Assembly: GCA_964523375.1 (NCBI GenBank)
Contig: CAZFYG010000013.1
Coordinates: 1-39,851 of the forward strand
Direction: 5' to 3'
Origin: CAJQGY01 sp964523375
GTDB lineage: Bacteria > Pseudomonadota > Gammaproteobacteria > Magnimaribacterales > D2472
DNA length: 39,851 bases
Below the pieces are notes generated by a model. The model ran no database searches. It was not told the DNA's origin and was given only the letters and a program-made list of their open reading frames with translations. Made by a program: the position numbers and the translations under genes. Below are positions 18,555 through 27,247 of the stretch, piece after piece (position 1 is the first letter of the stretch; each line of letters starts with the position of its first letter).

Positions 18555-19647
18555 ACTGAAAGTTATTCAAATTTTGCCTGAATTAAATATTGGTGGTGTT
18601 GAAAGAGGCACCAAAGATTTCTCAAAAACTCTTGTAGAAAAAGGTCACGATTCCATTGTTATATCAAATGGTGGTATTTTTGAAACTGATATTGTTTCTA
18701 ACGGAGGTATCCACATAAACCTTCCTGTTCATAAGAAAAATCCATTATCCCTTTTCTTAGCTTTCAAGCTTGCAAAAATTTATGAGGAGCATCAACCTGA
18801 TATTGTTCATGTTAGGTCTAGAATGCCAGCGTGGATAAACTTCCTTGCATTTAAAAAATTGAAAAAGAAGCCGGTGCTTATATCTACCTTTCATGGGCTA
18901 TACAGCACTCCGATATATAGCCAAGTCATGGCCAAAGTTGACCATATTATAGCAATTAGTAAAGTGGTTAGAGACTATATCGTTGAGACTTATAATGTTG
19001 ATAATTCAAAAATTACAATTATTCCTCGAGGTTGTGACCCTAAGGTATTTAATATGGGTAGTCCTAACTCCGAATGGTTAGAAGATTGGCATAATGAATT
19101 TCCACAAACCAAGAATAAAATTATACTAACTTTACCTACAAGAATTTCACAGTGGAAGGGTGTTGACAGCTTTATTGAACTTATTGCTTCATTAAATGAC
19201 ATGAATTTTCATGCTCTTGTTGTTGGCCCTACATCAAGAAAAAAGAAGAGATATTTATCTGAATTAAAAGATAAAGTTGATGAAAAGGGTATTAACAACT
19301 TTATTACTTTCACAGGCTCCAGAAATGATATTTCTAATATCTATAAAATATCAGATATTGTCTATAACCTTTCAATCAAACCTGAGCCTTTTGGGAGAAC
19401 CACTATAGAGGCCTTGTCTTCAGGTGCAAAAGTTATTGGCTGGAATCATGGTGGCACTAAAGAGATTCTTGAAGAGCTTTTTCCTCATGGCTTAGTTGAT
19501 TTAAATGATATCGACTCTTTAAAGTCTAGAACGATTGAGGTATCAAGCAAGAATTTCCAATCACCAAAACCCAATACATTTCTTTCAGAGAGGATGACAG
19601 ATTCAACAATTTCTCTGTATCAGGAACTTATCAATAAATCTTTATAA
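18547..19647 (+). CDS. GT4-family glycosyltransferase
   Basis: The 366-residue protein has a GT-B fold. It begins LNIGGVERGTKDF, typical of a GT4 N-terminal acceptor domain, and contains IIAISKVVRDYI and IPRGCDPKVFN before the donor-binding half. The GT4 EX7E motif is EPFGRTTIEALSSGAKVIGWNHGG. It is expected to add a sugar to an envelope glycan or lipid at the cytoplasmic face of the membrane. It overlaps the MacB-like permease start-to-stop, and its last 28 bases overlap tail-to-tail with the opposing GT4 gene. Confidence 0.9.
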   Translation: MNKLKVIQILPELNIGGVERGTKDFSKTLVEKGHDSIVISNGGIFETDIVSNGGIHINLPVHKKNPLSLFLAFKLAKIYEEHQPDIVHVRSRMPAWINFLAFKKLKKKPVLISTFHGLYSTPIYSQVMAKVDHIIAISKVVRDYIVETYNVDNSKITIIPRGCDPKVFNMGSPNSEWLEDWHNEFPQTKNKIILTLPTRISQWKGVDSFIELIASLNDMNFHALVVGPTSRKKKRYLSELKDKVDEKGINNFITFTGSRNDISNIYKISDIVYNLSIKPEPFGRTTIEALSSGAKVIGWNHGGTKEILEELFPHGLVDLNDIDSLKSRTIEVSSKNFQSPKPNTFLSERMTDSTISLYQELINKSL

Positions 19648-20603
19648 ATTTGATCAATTTGCTCTGCTTTTTCCTCAACAGAGTACTCACACTGCACATA
19701 CTCATATATTGATGATTGATCAAAAATATTTATTTTATCTACATAGGTTTCTAGAAGCCTAGTAAGAGAGTTAAGATCATCAGGCTTAGCCAGAAACTCA
19801 TTAGGCAGTATATCGCTCATATGGCCTACATCTGTTGATAGAACTGGGACCTCATTTTTGAGAGCCTCAAGAGCAACCCTAGGACCGCCTTCATTTCGAG
19901 ATGATACTAATAAGACCGAAGCTTTTTTATAAAATTTGACCAATTCATCCTGACTAATCTCGTTAATAATTTTAATTTTACTTTCTAATTTATAGTTGTA
20001 TATCAATGATTTAAGTTCTTTATATTCTTTACCAGATCCAATAATTACAAGGTTTGAGTTAATGTTTCGCCACCCTTTGATAAGAAGATCAAAACCTTTA
20101 ACTTTCTCCAATCTTCCAACAGACAGAGCATATTCATTTGTTTTGATGTCAGAATTACCATTCATCATTGGCGACCACCAATTTGAAACTACTTTTGATT
20201 GAACATTTAAGTTAGCAACTACTTTTGAAGAAACTCCTATTACTAAATCAGCCTTTTCGTATGCATTTAAGTTTTTCTTTATGCCATGAATTGTTGATAC
20301 ATGCTTAAAAGAAGTGAAATATTTTACTATGTTTATAATTTGTGTTGTTTTTGTACCGTGCGAATGCACTATATCTGGATTAATATTTTTAATTAATAAA
20401 GATAGTTTTACAATGTTATATATTGATCTTCTTCCAAAGTTTTTTACTTCTTTAGTGTCTAGATGCTTGTCAAATTTTCCAATAATATTTGATGAAACTA
20501 TTAGGCTAATATTTGATTTATTTTTTTGGACACTTGCTAGCTCATTAACATGCTGCTCGATACCTGCAAAAGAGTTACTCATTACTATATGCAGGACATT
20601 CAT
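19620..20603 (-). CDS. Second GT4-family glycosyltransferase
   Basis: The 327-residue GT-B enzyme opens MNVLHIVMSNSFAGIEQHV, with the acceptor domain to about 150. The donor domain includes SVGRLEKVKGFDLLIKGW and an EX7E-like segment, SRNEGGPRVALEALKNEVPVL. It is slightly short for the family but complete. Its start overlaps the stop of the ELM1-family gene by 4 bases, so the two are translationally coupled. This suggests action on the same glycan, probably lipopolysaccharide core or O-chain. The sugar donor is not predictable. Confidence 0.88.
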   Translation of the reverse strand: MNVLHIVMSNSFAGIEQHVNELASVQKNKSNISLIVSSNIIGKFDKHLDTKEVKNFGRRSIYNIVKLSLLIKNINPDIVHSHGTKTTQIINIVKYFTSFKHVSTIHGIKKNLNAYEKADLVIGVSSKVVANLNVQSKVVSNWWSPMMNGNSDIKTNEYALSVGRLEKVKGFDLLIKGWRNINSNLVIIGSGKEYKELKSLIYNYKLESKIKIINEISQDELVKFYKKASVLLVSSRNEGGPRVALEALKNEVPVLSTDVGHMSDILPNEFLAKPDDLNSLTRLLETYVDKINIFDQSSIYEYVQCEYSVEEKAEQIDQIYKDLLISS

Positions 20604-21556
20604 CGTATATTGAGCTTATTTAAGATTGTATATGCTAATTTTTCAACTTCACGCATTACATCCAAGTGTTTATTTTGAGGTCGCAATTTTAGATTAAAAA
20701 GACCATCTGCCATTAAAGTTTTATCTAGACAGCCAATCCTTCTTTCATTTATTAATGCATTTATATTCTTTACTATCTTGTTTGAATTTTTAGCCTCCAT
20801 ATCAAATACAAAACTTTGTCCTGAAGATGATAGGCTCTCATAAACCATATTAACACTGTCCTTTGTTATAACTCTTATTGAGGCATTATGGAGAATATCT
20901 TGATATTGATTTTTAATATCATTGCTATGCACATCTTCAAAAATAATATTTTTAAAACTACTTAACAAATTTTTAATTTTATTATTCATAGAGCTTGGGG
21001 TTCTTCTCGAATTGAATATATGCCACATTTTATAGGGGTGGATTGATGCCAAGAAACAAACTTGCTCCAAAATATAATCTTCATCAAACTCATAATATTT
21101 ATTCATGCCCCCTATAGAAAACATGCCTATTGATTCCTCAGTTGGCCCATCATAAATTTTCGATAAAGAACCCTCAAAAAAAATGGATTTATGCTTGTTT
21201 ATTCTTTTATGCGAATCATGGGTAGGGACACAAATGTAATCAAACGATTTTCTCATAATTATATTTGGGCATAATATAGAAATTGTTTTAGCCTTTTTAA
21301 ATCTTCTTTTAAGATTGATTATTTTTAAATGGGTGTCACTACCAGCCCCAATAATTAAATCAAAATCAATATTCTCAATACCATCTATATCTTTGCTTAA
21401 TAGGCCAAATGTTATCAACTCGAGAATTTGATTCAATACTGTACTTGCCCTAATCTCTGTTATATCAATATGTTGGGTGCTGCTTATCTCTTCCAGCAAA
21501 GCACCCACCTGCTTTTCATGGCCCAGCTTTCCATCTTTAACCCATAAAATGTTCAT
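20600..21556 (-). CDS. ELM1-family (mitochondrial fission ELM1-like) protein, probable GT-B glycosyltransferase relative
   Basis: The 318-residue protein starts ILWVKDGKLGHEKQVGALLEEIS, which resembles the opening of bacterial ELM1-like proteins (COG3660). The segment IIGAGSDTHLKIINLKRR and the later FSIGGMNKYYEF also fit that family. In plants ELM1 recruits a dynamin to mitochondria, but bacterial members lie in envelope glycan loci and look like GT-B glycosyltransferases. That role is inferred from the fold and from coupling to the downstream GT4 gene. Its promoter shares a 44-base gap with the divergent phosphoesterase gene. Confidence 0.72.
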   Translation of the reverse strand: MNILWVKDGKLGHEKQVGALLEEISSTQHIDITEIRASTVLNQILELITFGLLSKDIDGIENIDFDLIIGAGSDTHLKIINLKRRFKKAKTISILCPNIIMRKSFDYICVPTHDSHKRINKHKSIFFEGSLSKIYDGPTEESIGMFSIGGMNKYYEFDEDYILEQVCFLASIHPYKMWHIFNSRRTPSSMNNKIKNLLSSFKNIIFEDVHSNDIKNQYQDILHNASIRVITKDSVNMVYESLSSSGQSFVFDMEAKNSNKIVKNINALINERRIGCLDKTLMADGLFNLKLRPQNKHLDVMREVEKLAYTILNKLNIR

Positions 21557-21588
21557 AAATTAATACGTTTTTGTAATTAACACTTTGT

Positions 21589-21601
21589 TATAATACCGAT
21601 A
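21589..21601 (+). promoter_or_regulatory. Consensus -10 six bases before the phosphoesterase ATG
   Basis: TATAAT at 21589-21594, then ACCGAT, then ATG at 21601. No Shine-Dalgarno sequence is present, so a leaderless message is likely. The 15-base element matches the one at 10537 in 14 positions. Confidence 0.55.
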
Positions 21602-22368
21602 TGTCTGATTATAAATCTATTTTTCTTTCTGATATTCACCTAGGATCAAAAGGGTGTCAGTCAGATTTTTTGAATAATTTCCTTAATAATCATTCTTGCG
21701 ATAATCTTTTTTTAGTTGGAGATATTATCGACTGTTGGAGGCTTAAGTCAAAGTTATATTGGCCTCAATCTCATAGCGATGTTTTTAATAATTTTTTAAA
21801 TAAATCAAAAGAGGGCACAAAGGTTTTTTATATTACAGGAAACCATGATGACTTCTTGAGACTTTACCAACCACTTGAGCTTGGTAACATAGAACTTAAA
21901 GAGGAGCATTCATACACAACTGTAAGGGGAAAAAAGCTTTTAATTATTCATGGCGATCAATTTGATGTTGTAACTAGATATGGAAAAAGGCTATCTATTC
22001 TTGGGGATAAAATATACACACTTCTTCTTAAAATAAACATTGTTCTAAATTTTTTCAGATCAAGACTCGGCTTTGGCTATTGGTCCTTGGCAAAATATCT
22101 AAAAGATAAGGCAAAAAAGAAAGTAAATAAAATGTCAGATTATGAGGAGTCTTTATCAAATGAGTGCAAAAGGCGTAATTTTGATGGTCTTGTTTGCGGT
22201 CATATTCATAAAGCTGCAATTACTACAATTAATGGCGTTTCCTATCATAATTGTGGTGACTGGGTTGAATCATGCACTGCTTTGGTTGAAACAAATGCTG
22301 GTGAGTTTAAGATTATTGACTGGGGGATGATTGAAAGAGCTGATATGAAACTCATATCTAATGGCTAG
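21601..22368 (+). CDS. LpxH-like calcineurin-type phosphoesterase (UDP-2,3-diacylglucosamine diphosphatase family)
   Basis: The 255-residue metallophosphoesterase has ligands visible in order: D11 and H13 (SDIHLG), D41 (VGDIID), N81-H82 (GNHDD), H117 (HGDQFD), H201 and H203 (GHIHKA). The family includes LpxH, which cleaves UDP-2,3-diacylglucosamine in lipid A synthesis. However, the SDIHLGSKGCQ subgroup is often encoded beside GT4 genes and may dephosphorylate another lipid-linked sugar. Its neighbours here support an envelope glycolipid role. A second copy of a true LpxH elsewhere in the genome would argue against the LpxH assignment. Confidence 0.8.
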   Translation: MSDYKSIFLSDIHLGSKGCQSDFLNNFLNNHSCDNLFLVGDIIDCWRLKSKLYWPQSHSDVFNNFLNKSKEGTKVFYITGNHDDFLRLYQPLELGNIELKEEHSYTTVRGKKLLIIHGDQFDVVTRYGKRLSILGDKIYTLLLKINIVLNFFRSRLGFGYWSLAKYLKDKAKKKVNKMSDYEESLSNECKRRNFDGLVCGHIHKAAITTINGVSYHNCGDWVESCTALVETNAGEFKIIDWGMIERADMKLISNG

Positions 22369-22384
22369 CCTTTAATTACAAATC

Positions 22385-22570
22385 ATGAATAAAAGTATTG
22401 AAAATTCAGCCATAGCATTAATATCGCAATATGGAGAGGAAGCTGAAACTATTGCCATGCTGAGAGCTGCTGAATACGCCGCCTCTATGGATACCGAAAA
22501 CTGGCTTCATTGGGAGCAAATTATAAAAACTATTAATAATATTAATCTTAATCCTTCGCTAGATGGTTAA
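22385..22570 (+). CDS. Small conserved-looking protein (61 residues), function unknown
   Basis: I do not assign a function. The protein is predicted to be helical throughout: an alanine-rich helix (about 6-33, IALISQYGEEAETIAMLRAAEYA) then a second (about 38-53, WLHWEQIIKTINNI). The pattern Y-G-x-x-A with a closing W-x-x-I resembles the short DUF6961-like proteins of sphingomonads, but this is only a pattern match. It starts 16 bases after the phosphoesterase stop on the same strand, without a Shine-Dalgarno sequence. Confidence 0.55.
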   Translation: MNKSIENSAIALISQYGEEAETIAMLRAAEYAASMDTENWLHWEQIIKTINNINLNPSLDG

Positions 22571-22595
22571 TATTCTTACAACCTCTTATAGATAA

Positions 22596-22898
22596 ATGAA
22601 TACCGCCCTTAAAATTAAAACTCTTTGTTGTAATTCAATTAACATAGACTCTATTGACGTCATTAACGAAAGCCATCTTCACAATACTTCATTGAACTCT
22701 GAAACTCATTTTAAACTTATAATTGTTGCCGATGATTTTGTTGGATTAAAGCTAATCGAGCGACATAAAGAGGTGCATAAAGTTTTAGCAGGCCTTTTAG
22801 ATAATATTCATGCCTTGTCAATGCATCTATTCACAAGTGAGGAATTTAAAAATAATAAATCAGACCTTGAATCTCCTCAATGCGTAAATAAAAAATGA
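22596..22898 (+). CDS. BolA-family protein
   Basis: The 100-residue protein carries the BolA signature: NESHLHN (24-30), then THFKLIIVADDFVGLKLIERHKEV with the conserved F-x-G and RH, and the C-terminal IHALSMHLFTSEEF. BolA proteins pair with monothiol glutaredoxins to carry Fe-S clusters or sense iron, and E. coli BolA affects envelope and cell shape genes. The invariant His in the R-H segment is present. The C-terminal tail after EEF is low-complexity and polar. The stop overlaps the start of the MMPL exporter gene by 4 bases. Confidence 0.88.
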   Translation: MNTALKIKTLCCNSINIDSIDVINESHLHNTSLNSETHFKLIIVADDFVGLKLIERHKEVHKVLAGLLDNIHALSMHLFTSEEFKNNKSDLESPQCVNKK

Positions 22899-25315
22899 AA
22901 AAGTACTTAAATATAATTAATAACTACCACAAACATATTCTTTTATTGTTAGGTTTGCTGATGTTAGCAAGCTCCTATGGCATAAATAATTTTAAACTTG
23001 ATGCATCTTCTGATGCTCTCGTTATTGAGGGTGATCAAGCGCTAAAAACCTATAGAAGTATTGAGAAAGAATTTGGTAGCTCAGACTTTCTTATAGTTGT
23101 ATTTGAGCCATATGGTGAAATTTTCTCGAGCGAAATTATAGAATTAATTAAGAAGCTTGATAAAGAGCTTGGAGAGGTTGATAGAGTTGAGTCTGTTTTA
23201 TCAATTATAGATGCTCCTGTTTTCTTTCAACCAAGAGTCCCTTTGGTTGATGTATCAGATAATTTAAAAGATCTTGATAATCCGGATATTAATCTTGCTT
23301 TGGCAAAAGATGAATTTTTAAACAACCCCATATATCAAAGTCTTATTATCAGCAAAGATGGAAATACAACCGCCATACAGATAAATATTAAAGCTAATGA
23401 AAATTACAATAATCTTATTGAAAGAAGATATGAAGCGCTTGAATTAAATGATGAAGAGTTGGTTGTGGCTTTGAGTTCCGAGATCTCTAAATTTAATGAT
23501 GAGATTTCAAATCAAAATGTTGAAACCATAAAATCTATAAGAGATGTAATATCTTCATATAAAGACTATGGAACGATATATCTTGGTGGCCCATCAATGA
23601 TTGCTACAGATATGATGTCATTCATTCAAGATGATTTAGTTGTTTTTGGTCTTGGAGTCGCAATTGTTTTTGCTCTCATGCTTTACTTATTTTTTGGAAA
23701 TATTTGGTTTGTCATTTTGCCATTAACCAATGCTTTTCTTGCAACATTCTCCACAGCAGCATTTCTTGGTTTTATGGACTGGAAAATAAGCGTCGTATCA
23801 TCGAACTTTATAGCACTTTTATTAATATTAACTATTTCACTCACAGTTCATGTTCTAGTTAAATTTAATGAATTGATGGAAGGCATTCCTTCTAGAAAAG
23901 AAAGATTGAATGAAACATTAAGGCAAATCATAGCCCCATGTTTTTTTGCAGCGTTTACAACGGGAATAGCTTTTATGTCCTTGCTTTCTGGTGATTTAAA
24001 GCCCGTAATAGAATTTGGAAAGATGATGTCTGTAGGGATACTTTTTGCTTTCGTCACAACATTTACTTTTATACCCAGCGCCTTAATTTTAATTAAAAAT
24101 ATTGAAACAAAGGATATTTTACAACTTCATAAGATTACAGATATTCTTTATAACTTTTCTAAACATAATACTTTAATTATTTTTTTAATATCCCTTATAG
24201 CCACATGCTTGCTTATTCTAGGGTCGTCCAAATTAGAGGTTGAAAATAAATTTATAGATTATTTTGATAGCTCAACTGAAATTTATCAGGGTATGTTAAA
24301 GATAGACACAGACCTAGGAGGAACAGCTACTTTAGATATTATAATCTCTGAACCATCTGATAATTTTACTGATGAGGGCGAGGAAGATGACCTTTTTATT
24401 GACGATCTATTTGAAGATGATTCTTCTAAGGCATCAGGATATTGGTGGAATATCTATAGTTTATCTAAACTTGAAGAGATACACGATTATTTAAGTGCTA
24501 AAGATCAGATAGGTAAGGTTTTGAGTGTCGCAAGCGGCATTAAGCTTGCTAGGGAGATAAATGAAGGGGAAGACCTTAATGATCTTGAATTAGCATTGTT
24601 GAGATCAGTCCTTCCAGAAGATATTAAAGATACATTGTTATATTCATACATAAATGAAGATGATTCGGTTGTGAGGATTTCAACAAGAGTTGTTGAAACT
24701 GCTCCAGGATTGAATAGAAATAATCTGATTAAAGAAATTAGGTATGATTTAGTTGAGAATTTTAATTTAGACGAAGATCAATTTGAAATTACCGGCCTAG
24801 CAGTTCTTTACAATAATATGCTGCAATCATTATTTGCAGCTCAAATTGGTTCCATATCTATTGTATTTGCGGTAATTGCTTTAATGTTCTTGCTAATATT
24901 TAAAAGTTTTAAAGCCATGGTAATTGGTCTTGTTCCAAATATTTTTGTTGCTTTGTCTGTGGTAGGGGTATTGGGCCTCCTTGGTCTTCCTCTAGATATA
25001 ATGACAATCACTGTTGCGGCTATAAGCGTAGGTATGGCCGTAGATAACACTATTCACTACATGTATAGATATAAAAAAGAGATGAAGCAAACAAATGACC
25101 CTATAATGTCAATGAAAAATTCCCACATAAATGTAGGCAGGGCATTGTTTTACACTGCAGCTACTATAGCTATTGGTTTTTCGATTTTAGCTTTCTCTAA
25201 TTTTTTCCCAACCGTTCTATTTGGAATTTTTACAAGCATGGCTCTCATTATCTCTTTCATTTCATCCTTAACTTTACTGCCAAATTTATTAGTCAAATTC
25301 AATCTTTTCAAATAG
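22895..25315 (+). CDS. MMPL/RND-family membrane exporter
   Basis: This 806-residue inner-membrane protein has twelve predicted helices in two repeats. Each repeat has one helix, a large periplasmic domain (about 35-240 and 430-640), then five helices. The first repeat has FIALLLILTISLTVHVLVKFNE and the second has ISVGMAVDNTIHYMYRYKKE, with the membrane Asp and His expected for proton coupling. An acidic insert (about 490-515, DEGEEDDLFIDDLFEDD) lies in the second periplasmic domain. Relatives move lipids or hydrophobic molecules; no partner adaptor is encoded nearby. It is coupled to the BolA gene and sits 9 bases before the racemase gene. Confidence 0.9.
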   Translation: MKKYLNIINNYHKHILLLLGLLMLASSYGINNFKLDASSDALVIEGDQALKTYRSIEKEFGSSDFLIVVFEPYGEIFSSEIIELIKKLDKELGEVDRVESVLSIIDAPVFFQPRVPLVDVSDNLKDLDNPDINLALAKDEFLNNPIYQSLIISKDGNTTAIQINIKANENYNNLIERRYEALELNDEELVVALSSEISKFNDEISNQNVETIKSIRDVISSYKDYGTIYLGGPSMIATDMMSFIQDDLVVFGLGVAIVFALMLYLFFGNIWFVILPLTNAFLATFSTAAFLGFMDWKISVVSSNFIALLLILTISLTVHVLVKFNELMEGIPSRKERLNETLRQIIAPCFFAAFTTGIAFMSLLSGDLKPVIEFGKMMSVGILFAFVTTFTFIPSALILIKNIETKDILQLHKITDILYNFSKHNTLIIFLISLIATCLLILGSSKLEVENKFIDYFDSSTEIYQGMLKIDTDLGGTATLDIIISEPSDNFTDEGEEDDLFIDDLFEDDSSKASGYWWNIYSLSKLEEIHDYLSAKDQIGKVLSVASGIKLAREINEGEDLNDLELALLRSVLPEDIKDTLLYSYINEDDSVVRISTRVVETAPGLNRNNLIKEIRYDLVENFNLDEDQFEITGLAVLYNNMLQSLFAAQIGSISIVFAVIALMFLLIFKSFKAMVIGLVPNIFVALSVVGVLGLLGLPLDIMTITVAAISVGMAVDNTIHYMYRYKKEMKQTNDPIMSMKNSHINVGRALFYTAATIAIGFSILAFSNFFPTVLFGIFTSMALIISFISSLTLLPNLLVKFNLFK

Positions 25316-25324
25316 TATTATCCT

Positions 25325-26428
25325 ATGGGCCCATTAAATGGAATTAAAATAGTCGAATTTGCAGGAATTGGACCAGGTCCTTTTTGCGGAATGGCACTTG
25401 CTGATCTAGGTGCCGAAGTAATAACTATTAACAGAATCAATGAAAAGGGTATTTACAATAAGTTTGATATTCATAATAGATCAAAGTATTCCTTAACTGC
25501 AGATCTTAAAAAAATTGCTACAAGAGATGAAATTTTAAAGTTACTTTCTCAAGTTGATGGTTTGATTGAAGGTTATAGACCAGGAGTTATGGAATCCTTG
25601 GGTTTAGGTCCTGATGATTGTTTTAAGGTTAATCCAAAGATTGTTTATGGGCGAATGACTGGTTGGGGTCAAGACGGGCCTATGTCTAAAAATGCAGGTC
25701 ATGACATTAATTATATTTCTCTTACAGGAGCGCTGGGAGCAATGGGAAGAAAAAATTCTCCTCCATCTCCTCCGCTAAACTTGATTGGTGATTATGGTGG
25801 CGGAGGGATGCATCTTGCTCTTGGAATGACAGCTGCATTTGTTCATCAAATCAAGACAGGAGAAGGCCAGGTTGTCGACTCTGCAATGATTGATGGAGCT
25901 TCTATGTTAATGAGTTTTTTTTATTCATTTAATCAAATGGGTTACTGGGAAGATGCAAGAGAGTCAAATTTGCTGGATGGGGCTGCTCATTTTTATGATA
26001 CTTACGAATGTGCAGATGGTAAGTTTTTAGCTATTGGGTCTATTGAACCTAAGTTTTATAGTATTTTTTTAGAAAAACTTGAAATTACAGATAAAGATTT
26101 TTTAAATCAAATGGATAAAAGTAAATGGACAGAATTAAAAGATAAAGTAACAAAAATCATTCTTACAAAAACTAGGGATGAATGGGCTTCAATATTTGAC
26201 AATACTGATGGTTGCGTAACCCCAGTTCTTTCAATTTCTGAAGCTCCGTTAAATGAGCATAATATACAAAGAAAAACCTTCACAACTTTGGATGGAGTTA
26301 TTCAACCCAATCCCTCGCCAAGGTTTTCAAAATCTGTATTAGGTATTAAACATAACTCAAAAGAGAAGGGTGCTGATAGCTCAAAGTTAATAGAAAAATT
26401 TAACCTAGACCCCAAAGCTTTTAATTAA
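25325..26428 (+). CDS. Alpha-methylacyl-CoA racemase (family III CoA-transferase fold)
   Basis: The 367-residue protein has the family III CoA-transferase fold. Catalytic residues known from the Mycobacterium tuberculosis racemase MCR are found at the same numbers: His126 (NAGHDINY), Asp156 (IGDYGGGG) and Glu241 (GSIEPKF). PGPFCGMALADLGAEVI at 17-33 is the conserved opening. The enzyme epimerises 2-methylacyl-CoA thioesters, needed to degrade branched-chain or sterol-derived acids. The gene lies 9 bases after the MMPL exporter and converges on tatD with an 8-base overlap of 3' ends. Confidence 0.92.
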   Translation: MGPLNGIKIVEFAGIGPGPFCGMALADLGAEVITINRINEKGIYNKFDIHNRSKYSLTADLKKIATRDEILKLLSQVDGLIEGYRPGVMESLGLGPDDCFKVNPKIVYGRMTGWGQDGPMSKNAGHDINYISLTGALGAMGRKNSPPSPPLNLIGDYGGGGMHLALGMTAAFVHQIKTGEGQVVDSAMIDGASMLMSFFYSFNQMGYWEDARESNLLDGAAHFYDTYECADGKFLAIGSIEPKFYSIFLEKLEITDKDFLNQMDKSKWTELKDKVTKIILTKTRDEWASIFDNTDGCVTPVLSISEAPLNEHNIQRKTFTTLDGVIQPNPSPRFSKSVLGIKHNSKEKGADSSKLIEKFNLDPKAFN

Positions 26429-27200
26429 AAAAGTTTATTGCATTCTCATATGTCTGCTTAATCAGAACTTTTTCATCTACGTGCATCAAAGATGCAATCT
26501 CGCTAGCTATATGTGGCAAAAAGGATGGTTCATTTCTGTTGCCTTTAACCTTAATATTTCTTGGGATTAAATAAGGGCAATCAGTTTCTATCATCAATCT
26601 TTCCAAAGGAATATCTTTAATAGTTTCTCTCAATACTTGATTTCGTCTTTCATCACATATCCAACCAGTTAATCCTATATAGAAACCGCTATTTAAATAT
26701 TCATTTAGCTCGTCTCGAGAGCCTGTAAAGCAATGAACAACGCACTTAGGTAAATAGTTTTTATATTTATTTAACACATTTATAAAATCTCTATGAGAGT
26801 CTCTCTGATGAAGAAAGAGAGGCTTATTATGCTTAATAGCAATTTTAATTTGCTCTTCAAATGCATAGACCTGATTATCATAGCTTGATATATTTCTAAA
26901 AAAATCAAGACCAGTCTCACCAATAGCATTTGGATTATGTTCTATAACAAGCTTGTCTAAAATAGATGGAGACTCATCAAAAAAATCATTTGCATGATGC
27001 GGGTGAACCCCAGATGTAAAGTAACAATTATTTGGATACAAGTTATTTATATCTAAGATTCTATCAATGTCTCCCATTTCTGCTGAAACAAGGAGAAACT
27101 TATCTACATTTTTATCAATAGCATTGACAATAACTTTATCCAAATCTTCGTTAAATCTGTTACTTGTAAAGTTGCATGCTATGTCAAATAGTTTATTCAT
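26421..27200 (-). CDS. TatD-family metal-dependent hydrolase (DNase-like)
   Basis: The protein is a TIM-barrel amidohydrolase-like nuclease. Metal-site motifs are TSGVHPHHA, IGETGLDFFRN, LHQRDSH, VVHCFTGS and ETDCPYL. The N-terminal HxH of most TatD proteins is degenerate here: the opening reads KLFDIACNFT instead of ...DSHCHL..., so one metal-binding His pair is missing and activity may be reduced. An upstream in-frame ATG at 27242 exists, but it would leave only 5 bases to the divergent thioesterase gene and adds an unconserved 14-residue tail, so the 27200 start (259 residues) is preferred. Confidence 0.85.
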   Translation of the reverse strand: MNKLFDIACNFTSNRFNEDLDKVIVNAIDKNVDKFLLVSAEMGDIDRILDINNLYPNNCYFTSGVHPHHANDFFDESPSILDKLVIEHNPNAIGETGLDFFRNISSYDNQVYAFEEQIKIAIKHNKPLFLHQRDSHRDFINVLNKYKNYLPKCVVHCFTGSRDELNEYLNSGFYIGLTGWICDERRNQVLRETIKDIPLERLMIETDCPYLIPRNIKVKGNRNEPSFLPHIASEIASLMHVDEKVLIKQTYENAINFFN

Positions 27201-27247
27201 AATTAAAGGTTTTATATATCCATAATTATGAACTAAAATCATAAAAC

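Noticed and set aside
19620..19647. Tail-to-tail overlap of the two GT4 genes as an antisense regulatory device
   Set aside because: Only 28 bases overlap, and similar short convergent overlaps occur at 5072 and 26421, so compaction explains it.
27201..27242. Longer N terminus for the TatD-like protein
   Set aside because: It adds residues with no family match and would leave 5 bases between divergent start codons, too little for either promoter.
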